Origin: Alphaproteobacteria bacterium
GTDB lineage: Bacteria > Pseudomonadota > Alphaproteobacteria > Rhodospirillales > Magnetovibrionaceae
Reading direction: 5' to 3'
DNA: 50,839 bases
Assembly (NCBI GenBank): GCA_015231605.1
Contig: JADGBG010000009.1
Location: 1 to 50,839 of the forward strand
Shown: piece by piece, positions 29,313 to 38,800 of the stretch
Position numbering within the stretch: position 1 is the first letter of the stretch
Layout: each line of letters begins with the position of its first letter
Notes under the pieces: model-generated
The model's input: only the letters and a program-made list of their open reading frames with translations
The model's database searches: none
What the model was told of the DNA's origin: nothing
Program-made: the position numbers and the translations under genes

Positions 29313-31151
29313 TTACTTCAGGTACTTGTCCAGATCGACCTCGTCCAACTGGTCGGGACGCAGGAACCGTTCGGCGTATTCCTTGTAGACGCCGCTTTCC
29401 AGCATCAGGCGGAACAGGTCCGCGTCGATGTGCTGATCCTTGACCATGAAGGACAGGATCTTGATGCTTTCGCTGAGCGTCTTGGGCTTTTTGTACGGAC
29501 GGTCGGCGGCGGTGAGCGCCTCGAACACGTCGGCCAGCGCCATGATGCGCGCGGGCACCGACATGTTTTCCTTGGTGAGTTTCTTCGGATAGCCCGTGCC
29601 GATCAGGGTTTCGTGGTGCGCGCCCGCGTATTCCGGCACATTGCGCAGGTGTTTGGGGAACGGCAGCTGGCCCAGCATCACGATGGTCTGGACGATGTGG
29701 TTTTGGATGATGTAGCGGTCTTCCGCCGTCAAGGTGCCGCGGCCGATGGACAGGTTGTAGACCTCGCCCCGGTTGAACAGGTGCTTCGGCACGTCCATGT
29801 TGAAGCCGTACTTGTCCGAATTCGGCGCTTCGAAGGTGCCGTCGCGCGGGAAGATGTGTTCGGGCTTGTCCTGCAAAAGCTGTTCGACCACGGGCAGGGG
29901 CCGGGCGGGCTCCACTTCCTTGCGGCGCAGCTCCTCGTGCGAGATGCCGATGCGGTCGTCCAGCGTGCGGGTCCAGGTATGACGGGCGATGTCCTTGAGA
30001 CGCTGGACCTTATCCTCGGCCATGAACTCACCGCCCACGTTGCATTCCGCGACGAAGGCGTAATCGTCGTCGATGCGGGCCAGCGTGGCGTCCAACTCGG
30101 CCTTGAGCGCGTCGCGATCGCCGCCTTCGGCCACCTGTCTCCAGTAGGCGATCTCGGCTTCGCGTTTCAGGACTTCGAAGCGCATGCGCACTTCGTGGAT
30201 GCGGTCATGGATGGTTTCCAGCTTGGTCGCCTTGTCGACCACGTATTCCGGCGTCACCACCTTGCCGCAGTCGTGCAGCCAGCTCGCCAGATGCAGCTCG
30301 CGGAAATCCCCCTCGTCCATGGTGAAGTCCTTGAGCGGGCCTTGCTCGGTCCCGGCGGCGGCCTCGGCCATCATGCGCGCCAATTCGGGCACGCGCGCGC
30401 AGTGCCCGCCGGTGTAGGGCGACTTGGCGTCGATCGCGCCGCCGATCACCATGATGAAGCTGTCCATCAGGCGGGCCTGGGCTTCCAGAAGCATCTGGTT
30501 GTCCACCGCCACGGCGGCCTGGGAGGCCAGCGCTTCGATCATCGGCACGATGGTGGACGAGAACGGGATCGATTCGCCCGTGTCCGGGGCCTGGGCGTTG
30601 AGCAACTGCAACACCCCGATGACCTCGCCGGAATGGTTCTTGAGCGGCACGTTGAGGAACGACTTGGAACGATACCCCGTGCTCTGGTCGAATTTGCGCG
30701 GGCCCGTGAAATCGAATTCGGTCGCTTCGTAGACGTCGGGGATGTTGACCGTTTCACCGGTCAGCGCCACGTGCGAGGCGACGTTCTTGTGGTTGGGTTC
30801 ACCCGTCTTGGGATCGTAGACGCTGAGCGGCGGGAACGGAATGTCCTCGCCCGTGGTGCCGCCCTTGGCGATGCCAAGCGAATCCGTGCGCATGATCTCG
30901 AACTTGAGGTATTTGCCGTCGGCCTCGGCCTCGAACTGGGGTTCGGGGATGCCTTCGAATTCCACCATGTTGCCGCACAGATACAGCGTCCCGCCGTCGG
31001 CGTGACACAGGGCCTTCGCTTCCAGCAGGATGTTTTCGAGCAGGCGCTCGTGGTTGCGTTCGGCCGACAGCGCAATGCCGATTTCAATCAGCTTGGCGTA
31101 GTCCGCTTCGCGCATACCCCCATTGCTTGGCGTCGCATCGATTGGCGCCAT
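29313..31151 (-). CDS. GAF-HD-GYP c-di-GMP phosphodiesterase with a large insertion
   Basis: A 612-residue cytoplasmic protein. A GAF domain (about 15-220, ending [20 protein letters not shown]) leads into an HD-GYP domain. The metal and catalytic residues are visible: H250 in GGHCARV, H293-D294 with K297 in LHDCGKV, H485 in QNHIV, H512-H513-E in [14 protein letters not shown], and D541 in [16 protein letters not shown] enzymes degrade c-di-GMP to GMP. Between HD and the HHE-GYP motif there are about 218 residues instead of the usual 60 or so; the extra 150 are helical and charged (about 310-460). The start has AGAGGGATC upstream. It is first in a two-gene unit. Confidence 0.88.
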   Translation of the reverse strand: MAPIDATPSNGGMREADYAKLIEIGIALSAERNHERLLENILLEAKALCHADGGTLYLCGNMVEFEGIPEPQFEAEADGKYLKFEIMRTDSLGIAKGGTTGEDIPFPPLSVYDPKTGEPNHKNVASHVALTGETVNIPDVYEATEFDFTGPRKFDQSTGYRSKSFLNVPLKNHSGEVIGVLQLLNAQAPDTGESIPFSSTIVPMIEALASQAAVAVDNQMLLEAQARLMDSFIMVIGGAIDAKSPYTGGHCARVPELARMMAEAAAGTEQGPLKDFTMDEGDFRELHLASWLHDCGKVVTPEYVVDKATKLETIHDRIHEVRMRFEVLKREAEIAYWRQVAEGGDRDALKAELDATLARIDDDYAFVAECNVGGEFMAEDKVQRLKDIARHTWTRTLDDRIGISHEELRRKEVEPARPLPVVEQLLQDKPEHIFPRDGTFEAPNSDKYGFNMDVPKHLFNRGEVYNLSIGRGTLTAEDRYIIQNHIVQTIVMLGQLPFPKHLRNVPEYAGAHHETLIGTGYPKKLTKENMSVPARIMALADVFEALTAADRPYKKPKTLSESIKILSFMVKDQHIDADLFRLMLESGVYKEYAERFLRPDQLDEVDLDKYLK

Positions 31152-31324
31152 GATCCCTCTGCCCGTGTGTGTCGACCTAACAAAAAGGCCTTGTTTGTTA
31201 CGTTTTTCTCATCTCAGTATAGATTTAAACATCAAATTCCCGTTAAGGAAATGATCCTTTTTTTCTATAACGTCTTACAGCGGTTAAATTTTTGTGATCA
31301 TGAAAACGAACGGACGGCATTGAC

Positions 31325-32839
31325 ATGGCTTTTGCATCCCTGAGGGACTTCATCGCGGACCTGGAACGCACGGGGGATTTGGTGCGGGTGAAGGTCCCCG
31401 TATCCCCCGATTTGGAGATGACGGAGATCCAGACCCGCCTGCTGGCGGAGCAAGGCCCGGCGGTTCTGTTCGAAAATCCGGTGCGCGCAAACGGTGCGCC
31501 CTACGGCCATCCGGTGCTGGTCAACCTGTTCGGCACGGTGGAGCGCGTGGCGCGCGGCATGGGGCGCAAGCCAGAGGAGTTGAAAGGCGTCGGCGAAACC
31601 CTGGCGTTCCTGCGCCAGCCCGAACCGCCCGGCGGTTGGCGCGAAGCGCTCGACATGGCGCCGATTCTCAGGACCGTCATGGCGATGAAACCCAAGACCG
31701 TGAAGTCCGCGCCGTGCCAGGACGTCGTGTTGACCGGCGATCAGGTGGATCTGTCGAAGCTGCCCATCCAGTCATGCTGGCCGGGCGAACCGGCGCCGCT
31801 GATCACCTGGCCCTTGGTGGTCACCCAGGGGCCGGATCCCAAAGGCGACAAGCGCGATACGCCGAATCTGGGCATCTACCGCATGCAGGTGACGGGCAAA
31901 AACACCACCCTGATGCGCTGGCTGCACCATCGGGGCGGCGCGCAGCACTTCCTGCGCTGGAAGGAAAAGCGTGACGATCCCATGCCGCTGGCGGTCGCCA
32001 TCGGGGCGGATCCGGGGACCATTCTGGCCGCCGTGACGCCGGTGCCGGACACCCTTTCGGAATACCAGTTCGCGGGGCTGCTGCGGGGGGAAAAGGTGCA
32101 GCTTGTGGACTGCAAGACCGTGCCTTTGCAGGTTCCGGCGACGGCGGAAATCATCCTCGAAGGCCATGTGTCACTGTCGGACGAGGGGCCGGAAGGGCCC
32201 TACGGCGACCATACCGGCTATTACAACAACGTCGAGCCGTTCCCCGTGTTCACGGTGTCCGCCGTCACGCACCGGCGCGACGCGATCTACCTTTCGACCT
32301 TCACCGGCCGCCCGCCCGACGAGCCCAGCGTGCTGGGCGAGGCGTTGAACGACGTGTTCGTGCCGCTGTTCACCCAGCAGTTTCCGGAAGTGCGCGATTT
32401 CTGGCTGCCGCCCGAGGCGTGCTCGTACCGCGTCGCGGTGGTGGCGATGAAGAAGGCCTATCCCGGCCACGCCAAGCGCATCATGATGGGGGTGTGGTCG
32501 TACCTGCGCCAGTTCACCTACACCAAGTTCGTCATCATCGTCGACGAGGACATCAATGCCCGCGACTGGAACGACGTGATGTGGGCGCTGTCGACCAACG
32601 TGGACCCGGCGCGCGACGTGGTTCTGGTGGAAAACACGCCCATCGACTATCTGGATTTCGCCTCGCCCGATTCGGGGTTGGGATCGAAGATGGGCATCGA
32701 CGCCACCACCAAGATCGGCGCGGAAACCAAGCGCGAATGGGGAACCAAGATCCGCATGGACCAGTCCGTGGTCGACCGCGTCAGCGCCATGTGGGGCGAA
32801 CTGGGTCTGCCGGGATCGGGCACGCCGATCTGGAAGTAG
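31325..32839 (+). CDS. ubiD: UbiD family decarboxylase (polyprenyl-hydroxybenzoate decarboxylase)
   Basis: A 504-residue enzyme that uses prenylated FMN to decarboxylate 3-polyprenyl-4-hydroxybenzoate in ubiquinone synthesis. The cofactor and catalytic regions match the family: [19 protein letters not shown] with the Arg that holds prFMN phosphate and metal, then HHRGGAQHF, then [19 protein letters not shown] with the two Glu of the active-site network. The C-terminal [15 protein letters not shown] is also typical. A flavin prenyltransferase (UbiX) is needed and is not in the window. It diverges from the HD-GYP gene over an AT-rich gap (31152-31324) that must hold both promoters. Confidence 0.93.
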   Translation: MAFASLRDFIADLERTGDLVRVKVPVSPDLEMTEIQTRLLAEQGPAVLFENPVRANGAPYGHPVLVNLFGTVERVARGMGRKPEELKGVGETLAFLRQPEPPGGWREALDMAPILRTVMAMKPKTVKSAPCQDVVLTGDQVDLSKLPIQSCWPGEPAPLITWPLVVTQGPDPKGDKRDTPNLGIYRMQVTGKNTTLMRWLHHRGGAQHFLRWKEKRDDPMPLAVAIGADPGTILAAVTPVPDTLSEYQFAGLLRGEKVQLVDCKTVPLQVPATAEIILEGHVSLSDEGPEGPYGDHTGYYNNVEPFPVFTVSAVTHRRDAIYLSTFTGRPPDEPSVLGEALNDVFVPLFTQQFPEVRDFWLPPEACSYRVAVVAMKKAYPGHAKRIMMGVWSYLRQFTYTKFVIIVDEDINARDWNDVMWALSTNVDPARDVVLVENTPIDYLDFASPDSGLGSKMGIDATTKIGAETKREWGTKIRMDQSVVDRVSAMWGELGLPGSGTPIWK

Positions 32840-32927
32840 GCGGGCGGGTCTGTCTTTCCACACCGTGAGCAATGGATCGGATTGACGGCGATGTGCGACA
32901 AACTTGGGGGCAATTGCACATTTTTTG

Positions 32928-32955
32928 TTGTGAAAATGCGGGGGGGGGATAGTAT
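32928..32955 (+). promoter_or_regulatory. Possible promoter with a nine-G tract in the spacer
   Basis: TTGTGA (32928-32933) and TAGTAT (32950-32955) could be -35 and -10 boxes with a 16-base spacer. The spacer contains a run of nine G (32940-32948). The next coding start is at 32996. Loss or gain of G would change the spacer length, so expression could vary between cells; this is inference from sequence. Confidence 0.3.
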
Positions 32956-32995
32956 TCGGAGTCTCAGTGCAACGACGTCAACCAGGAGGGGAAGC

Positions 32996-33274
32996 ATGTC
33001 GTCAGCCGCATTGCACCTCAATACGCTTCTTGTCAAGGCGCCCGTGGTCAAGGCCTTCGCCACCAGTTCCATCGGCGCGACCGGGGCGGTCGCGGCGTTG
33101 GTTGGCGGCACCAGTGTTCTGACCCTCGGCGCCTTGGGCGCGGCGGCGGGCGCGGCGGTTTATGGCGTGCTGAAGGCGCGTGAAACCGACGAGACCATCC
33201 GTTCCCGGAAATTGTTCGGCGTCAAAAATCCCGCACAGACGGCCCTGGACGCGTTTCGTCGGGTGTTCGCTTGA
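32996..33274 (+). CDS. Small Ala/Gly-rich hydrophobic protein of unknown function
   Basis: A 92-residue product, not recognised. The middle (about 22-62) is a long hydrophobic Ala/Gly/Val stretch (IGATGAVAALVGGTSVL, then LGALGAAAGAAVYGVL) that could form two membrane helices, followed by a charged end (KARETDETIRSRKLFG). The ATG at 32996 has an excellent AGGAGGGG site, so it is a real gene although short; the open frame extends upstream without a ribosome site. It converges on the coiled-coil gene of the PilZ operon, 21 bases away. A membrane-inserted peptide is the best guess. Confidence 0.65.
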   Translation: MSSAALHLNTLLVKAPVVKAFATSSIGATGAVAALVGGTSVLTLGALGAAAGAAVYGVLKARETDETIRSRKLFGVKNPAQTALDAFRRVFA

Positions 33275-33295
33275 TTTCAATGGTCTTGGGCGGGA

Positions 33296-33829
33296 TCACC
33301 CGATTCGCTTGACCATTTCCACGCGTTTCAATTCCAGATAGTCGTGGATGTCCTTTTCCGCGAGGCTCTTTTCGTTGCGCGCGAAGTCGGCGAAAAAATC
33401 GCGGATTTGGTCGAATTCGGCGTTGATGCGCTCGGTCAATTCGCGACGCATGGTCTGGGCCTCCTCGCGGTATTCCTTGTCGAAACGTTCGCCCAGACGG
33501 CGCTTTTCCTCTTCGGACCAGGCGCGCACCTCGCTTAGGGCCAGTTTCTTCTCGGCCGCCATGTCGGCCTTGAGGGCGGCCTCCATGTCCGCCCGGCGCG
33601 CCGCCAAGTCCTGTTCCAGGGTGCGCACGTGCTCCAGCAACTCGCGTTCCTTGGCGGCCAGGTAGTCGAGGTTGGTTTCCAGGATGTTTCGGGCGGCAGG
33701 GTCCATGCCGTCCTCGGGCGCGGCGTCCGTCTGCGCCTTGGTCCCGGCGAAACGGTCCGCCCCCCATCCGAAGGCTGCGCCGAACGCCAGTCCGAACACC
33801 GCCGAAGACACTATCGTCGTCACAATCAT
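33296..33829 (-). CDS. Membrane-anchored coiled-coil protein in the PilZ/VWA operon
   Basis: A 177-residue protein with one N-terminal hydrophobic helix (about 3-23, VVSSAVF-like, Gly/Ala-rich) and a long charged coiled coil (about 50-170) with heptad-like spacing (LETNLDYLAAKERELLEHV, then LEQDLAARRADMEAALKAD). The family is not recognised. Its start codon overlaps the stop of the VWA-PilZ gene (ATGA at 33826-33829), so translation is coupled and the two products are likely partners. An inner-membrane anchor with a rod on one side of the membrane is inferred; the side cannot be decided from the sequence. Confidence 0.7.
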   Translation of the reverse strand: MIVTTIVSSAVFGLAFGAAFGWGADRFAGTKAQTDAAPEDGMDPAARNILETNLDYLAAKERELLEHVRTLEQDLAARRADMEAALKADMAAEKKLALSEVRAWSEEEKRRLGERFDKEYREEAQTMRRELTERINAEFDQIRDFFADFARNEKSLAEKDIHDYLELKRVEMVKRIG

Positions 33830-35370
33830 TGCGTCACCTCGTCAATCCGGGTCTGTAGCTCGACCCAGGCCATCCATGCGTCCTCATTGTCGGCAAATTC
33901 GTCCAACAGGACAACGACATTCACGCCGTCGCGCATACGCAGGGTGCATGCCACGACCGTCAGGTCATGGACCAGCGCGGGGCACGTGACGCGCTCGATG
34001 CGGTCCGCCGCGAAATCCTCGGCCCTAAACATCAGGCCTTCCAGGGAAATGTCGCTGACCTCGGCGCTTCGCGGCATGCCGTCCGGTCCCGTCCAATGCA
34101 CCAGCATCGCGCCCGCCGGAACCTTGACGCGATGCGACAAACGCCGTTCGCGGTCCAATTCTTCCTGGCCGTGCGCCATGAATTTGCGGCGGGCCCGCTC
34201 GGCATCGTCAAGGGTCTTGGCGACGCGATCGTTGATGAAATCGGTGGCCGGGTGGGCGATGAAGGCCATGGCGTCCCGTTCCGACGCGCTGGCGTTTTCC
34301 CGTGCTCGAGCGCGCAACCGCCACAACGCCCACGCCAATACGATCAACAACACCAACAAGGCCGCCAGCAGAGCCGGGTTGATGCCGACGTCCTTGGGTT
34401 CTGCCCGCGCGGGGTTCGTGACGACGGGGGACTGGGCTTGGTGCTGAGGCTGAGGCTGAGGCTGAGGCTCGGATATCTCGTCCGCCAGATTGGCCGCACC
34501 GTCGCGGGTTTCCTGCACCGTTTCCAGGGCCTGGCGAACACGCTTGGCGAAGTCTGCGGGTAACGGTTCGTCGATCAGGCTGCTGGCCTTTTTTTGCAAT
34601 TCGACCATGGCGTCGCGCATGCGGGCGACGGGGTCTTCCTGATCGGCCAAGCGGATCGGCAGGTGTTGGGCGGCGGCGGCCTTGGCCCAGGTGCGCAGGA
34701 AGTACGACCGCCCAGACAAATCCCAGACCACCAGCTTGTTGGCGAGCTTGGCCTTAAGTTCGTCAAGCTGTCCTTCGATCAGGTCGTAGTTGCGCTGGTG
34801 GTAGGCCGTGCCGAGCGCGTCGAACAGTTCGCCAGGCGTTCGGCCAGCGGCCTTTAACTGGGCGTGACGGGCGTTGAGATCGCCATAGCGCTCGTCGGCC
34901 AGGACGGCGGGGCTAAGGTATTCCAAGCGCCGATCCCAGACGTCGGGCGCGCCGTCGGAAATCACCACCACCAACTTGATCGCAGCGAAATCCTCTTGTC
35001 CCAGCAGATAACGGATGGGGCGTTCGAAGTCCGTCACCTTGCCCTTGGCGGCGATGGCGTCCATGCTCCTGGGCAGTTCCGCCATGGACTTGGGGTGGTC
35101 CGTGCGCGCCACGGTGTGTTCGCGTGCTTCCTCGTCGAAACCGACCAACACCAGTTCATGCGGCGTCTTGAAGGTCTTCACGAAGGTGGTGAGCCAAACC
35201 TTGGACGCCAGTTTGGGGTCGTAGCGCTGCATGGACCCGGACTGGTCGAAAATCACGATGATGCGCCCCGGTACTTCCTCCGCGCGCGCCGCGCCGCCCA
35301 AACTCACGGCGAGCGCAAGCCCCGCCAAGACGGTCAGACGATACAGCAAAAGGCTGGAAAAACGGGGCAT
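33826..35370 (-). CDS. Exported VWA domain - single membrane helix - cytoplasmic PilZ domain protein
   Basis: A 514-residue protein with an unusual order of domains. A signal peptide (1-30, ARA-EE) precedes a von Willebrand A domain (about 34-240) with a complete metal site: D42-Q-S44-G-S46, T113 and D139 in ISDGAPD. A helical region (250-300) and a Pro-Gln repeat (302-310) lead to one membrane helix (about 331-351). The cytoplasmic part has a charged helix (355-405) and a PilZ domain with R410-L-S-H-R414 and D440-I-S442-L-E-G445, the two c-di-GMP-binding motifs. It is the middle gene of a three-gene operon, 18 bases after the small PilZ gene. The arrangement suggests that cytoplasmic c-di-GMP controls a periplasmic adhesion or scaffold domain; function is inferred. 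Confidence 0.85.
   Translation of the reverse strand: MPRFSSLLLYRLTVLAGLALAVSLGGAARAEEVPGRIIVIFDQSGSMQRYDPKLASKVWLTTFVKTFKTPHELVLVGFDEEAREHTVARTDHPKSMAELPRSMDAIAAKGKVTDFERPIRYLLGQEDFAAIKLVVVISDGAPDVWDRRLEYLSPAVLADERYGDLNARHAQLKAAGRTPGELFDALGTAYHQRNYDLIEGQLDELKAKLANKLVVWDLSGRSYFLRTWAKAAAAQHLPIRLADQEDPVARMRDAMVELQKKASSLIDEPLPADFAKRVRQALETVQETRDGAANLADEISEPQPQPQPQHQAQSPVVTNPARAEPKDVGINPALLAALLVLLIVLAWALWRLRARARENASASERDAMAFIAHPATDFINDRVAKTLDDAERARRKFMAHGQEELDRERRLSHRVKVPAGAMLVHWTGPDGMPRSAEVSDISLEGLMFRAEDFAADRIERVTCPALVHDLTVVACTLRMRDGVNVVVLLDEFADNEDAWMAWVELQTRIDEVTQ
34444..34467. repeat. Six-base tandem repeat (four copies) coding for a Pro-Gln linker
   Basis: CTGAGG is repeated four times. On the coding (minus) strand it gives alternating Pro and Gln between the VWA domain and the membrane helix. 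Slippage by whole units would change the linker length by two residues without breaking the frame. Confidence 0.85.
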
Positions 35371-35388
35371 GTCGCGTTCTCGGGGCTT

Positions 35389-35715
35389 TCAGTCCAGTGC
35401 GTCGTCAATCAGGGACGCCATGTAGGTCCGTGCGTTCTTGTTCAGGGTGAGGTACTGAACAGCCAGGGTGTCGTCCTCGGCGCGGATGACCTTGGCCGCC
35501 ATTTTCACGTCCACCAGGATGGTCCCGCCCAGGCCCAGCCCGGTAATGTTCACCAAATCGCCCGGAACATGGTCGCCGCGATAGCATTGCAGCAACAATC
35601 CGCCCAAGCTCATGTTGATGGCGAAAAAGATCTCGTCACCCATTCGCGCGCAAAATTCCGGACGATTGACGCGCGGATGTTCGCGCCGGTCCTCGGCTTT
35701 GCCCGTATCCGTCAT
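35389..35715 (-). CDS. Single-domain PilZ protein (c-di-GMP receptor)
   Basis: A 108-residue cytoplasmic protein consisting of a PilZ domain. The binding motifs are R11-E-H-P-R15 and N34-M-S36-L-G-G39, matching RxxxR and [D/N]xSxxG, so c-di-GMP binding is expected. The ATG at 35715 has a GAGGGGGG site; the open frame before it overlaps the divergent oxidoreductase start and is rejected. It is the first gene of the operon with the VWA-PilZ and coiled-coil proteins. Stand-alone PilZ proteins usually act by binding a partner, and the natural candidate is encoded next. Confidence 0.88.
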   Translation of the reverse strand: MTDTGKAEDRREHPRVNRPEFCARMGDEIFFAINMSLGGLLLQCYRGDHVPGDLVNITGLGLGGTILVDVKMAAKVIRAEDDTLAVQYLTLNKNARTYMASLIDDALD

Positions 35716-35878
35716 GGTGCCCCCCCTCGGATATGCCGTTTCAAACATGAAACTGTGTATTTGAGAACAGGATAGCCGCGCCCGACGTCTCGGGAAAGGG
35801 GAGATTGCGCGGGGCGTTTTGCATACCGGCGCGGGCGCGATATAGTCTGTGGACGGGATTGCGAAAAGGGGATGGCAC

Positions 35879-38800
35879 ATGGCGTTGACGCTCGGCTTCG
35901 GTCTGACGTTCGAAGACCTTTACGACGACGTCGCCTTGGCGCGCGTGGACGGCGCGTTTCTGGACCGGCTTCCCGGCGGCCTGCGAGACCGCCTGCGGGC
36001 CGCCCGCGCGGATGCGGACGGGATGGAGACGAAGGCCGAAGCGGACCTGCTTCTCGACTTGGCTCCGCACCTTGACGCCTTCATGGGCGCGTTGTTCGGC
36101 ATCGGGGACGCGCTGGCCGCCGTGTCGCGGATGCATGCGGACCTGGACGGGCTCTATGCCTGCAAGCGTCTGTTCGTGCAACGCCGCGCGCTCAAGGGCA
36201 AGAGCCAAGCCGACGCGGAAGTCCTTGACGGCCCGGCGCTGGAAGCCGCCCTGGCCCCCAAGCTGGGCGGTCGACTGACGCAGTTCAGCTTCGCCCGGGC
36301 GGTGATGGATTGGGACGGCGACGACGCGGCCCTGGCGCTGGACTACGCCCTGTGGGCGACGTTGAGCGACGCGGGCCGCGCGCGCCATGCCGACGACATC
36401 CTGTTCCGCCAGCCCGGCCATCCGGACTTCCAAAACCTCGTGCGCGCGGACGAAACCGAGGTCGCCGGGGTGAAGGCCGTCCAGTTCGCGCCCGACCGGC
36501 AAATCCCGCGCGACGGCTTCGCCCTGACGGATCCGGGCTGCGATCTGGTGGGCGCGCTGGATCAGGCGCATTACTGCGTGCTGTGCCACGACCGGGGCAA
36601 GGATTCGTGCTCCCACGGGATCCGCGATAAGGCCACCGGGGCGTTCCAGAAAAACCCGCTGGGCGTCACCCTGGCGGGCTGTCCGCTCGGCGAAAAGATT
36701 TCCGAAATGCACGCCGCCATGATCAAAGGGCACGCGGTGGCGGCGGTGGCGCTGGTGGCGGTGGACAATCCGCTGTGCGCGGGCACGGGGCACCGCATCT
36801 GCAACGATTGCATGAAGGCCTGCATCTACCAGAAGCAGGACCCGGTGAACATTCCCGAGGCCGAGACGCGGGCGCTCAAAACCGTGCTGGAACTGCCCTG
36901 GGGATTCGAAATCTACGCCTTGCTGACCCGCTGGAATCCGCTCAACCTGCGCCGTCCGCTGCCGCGTCCGGCAACGGGCTACACGGTGCTGGTGGTCGGT
37001 CTGGGCCCGGCGGGCGCCGCGCTCAGCCATCATCTGATGCAGGACGGGCACGCCGTGGTGGCCGTCGACGGGGCCAAGATCGAACCGCTGGAACCGGCGC
37101 TGTCGGGCATGCGCGTGGACGGAACGCGCGCGCCGTTCGAACCGGTGCGCGATTTCGCCGACATTCGCGAGCCGCTGGACGCGCGCGTCATGGCGGGCTT
37201 CGGCGGCGTCGCGGAATACGGCATCACGGTGCGCTGGGATAAGAACTTCCTCAAGGTCATGCGCCTGGTGCTGGAACGCCGCCGGGCGTTTCGCATGTAC
37301 GGGGGCGTGCGGTTCGGCGCGCAGCTGACGCGCGATGCCGCGCACGATCTGGGCTTCGACCACGTGGCGCTGTGTCTGGGCGCGGGCAAGCCGACGGTGC
37401 TTGACATGGAAAACAATCTGGCGCGCGGCGTGCGCCAGGCCTCCGACTTCCTGATGGCGTTGCAACTCACCGGCGCGGCCGAGCCGGACAACCTGGCGAA
37501 CCTGCAACTGCGCCTGCCCGCCGTGGTGATCGGCGGCGGCCTGACGGCCATCGACACCGCGACCGAGGCGCTGGCCTACTACGTCAAGCAGGTGGAAAAA
37601 TTCCTGGCCCGCTACGACGTGCTGGAAGCCAAGCTGGGGCGCGAGGTCTTGCGTGCGCGCTGGACGGCGGAAGATCACGCGGTCGCGGAAGAGTTTCTCA
37701 CCCATGGGCGCGCCGTGCGTTATGAACGGGCCAGGGCGCGGGCGCAGCGGCGCAAGCCCGACTTCGCGCCGCTGCTGGATCAGTGGGGCGGGGCCACCAT
37801 CGCGTACCGCCGGCGCATGGTGGACGCGCCGAGCTACACGCTCAACCACGAGGAAATCGAAAAGGCCATGGAGCAGGGCGTGCGCTTCGCCGAACTGCTG
37901 TCGCCCACCGGCGTCGAGGTGGACGAGCACGGCTGGGCCCGGTCCATCACCTTGGAAATCCAGGAGATGGGCGACGACGGCCGTCCCCATGGCACGGGGC
38001 GCAGGGTGAGCCTGCCCGCCCGCGCGGTGCTGGTGGCCGCGGGCACCAAGCCCAACACGGTGCTGTCCAGGGAAGATCCGGATTTCTGCGCGCGGGACGG
38101 CAAGTTCTTCCGGGCGGTGGACGAAGGCGGGACGCCCGCGAAGCCGGAACGCTCCGCCAAGCCCAAGGACGTGCGGGTTCTGCTGGACGCGACGCCCGGA
38201 CGGACCATGAGCTTCTTCGGCGATTTGCACCCCAGCTTCGCCGGCAACGTGGTGAAGGCCATGGCCAGCGCCAAGCAGGGCTATCCGGCGGTGAGCGCCG
38301 CCCTGGCCAAGGCGGCTGCGTCGGGCGTTCCGTTCGCGGACTTGGTGGCGAAGTTGGACGCGGGACTGAGGGCCACCGTGGCGCGGGTGGAGCGGCTGAC
38401 ACCCAACATCGTCGAGGTGGTGGTGAACGCCCCGTTCGCCGCGCGGGCGTTCCGCCCCGGCCAGTTTTTCCGTCTGCAAAACTATGAAGCTCTGGCCCCG
38501 CTCAAGCGCGGCACGCACATGATGATGGAAGGCATGGCCCTGACCGGCGCGTGGGTCGACCGGGACGCGGGGCTGGTGTCGTTGATCGTTCTGGAAATGG
38601 GCGGATCGTCCAGTCTGGTCGCGCACTTGAAGCCGGACGAGCCGGTGATCCTGATGGGCCCGACCGGCGCCCCCACGGAAACGCCGGGGGGCGAGACGGT
38701 TCTTCTGGCGGGCGGCGGGCTCGGCAACGCGGTGCTGTTTTCCATCGGCCAGGCGCTGCGGGCGGCGGGCTCGCGGGTTCTCTATTTCGCCGCCTACAAG

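Noticed and set aside
29289-31343. A 684-residue open frame on the plus strand
   Set aside because: It mirrors the HD-GYP gene, whose catalytic motifs are all on the minus strand.
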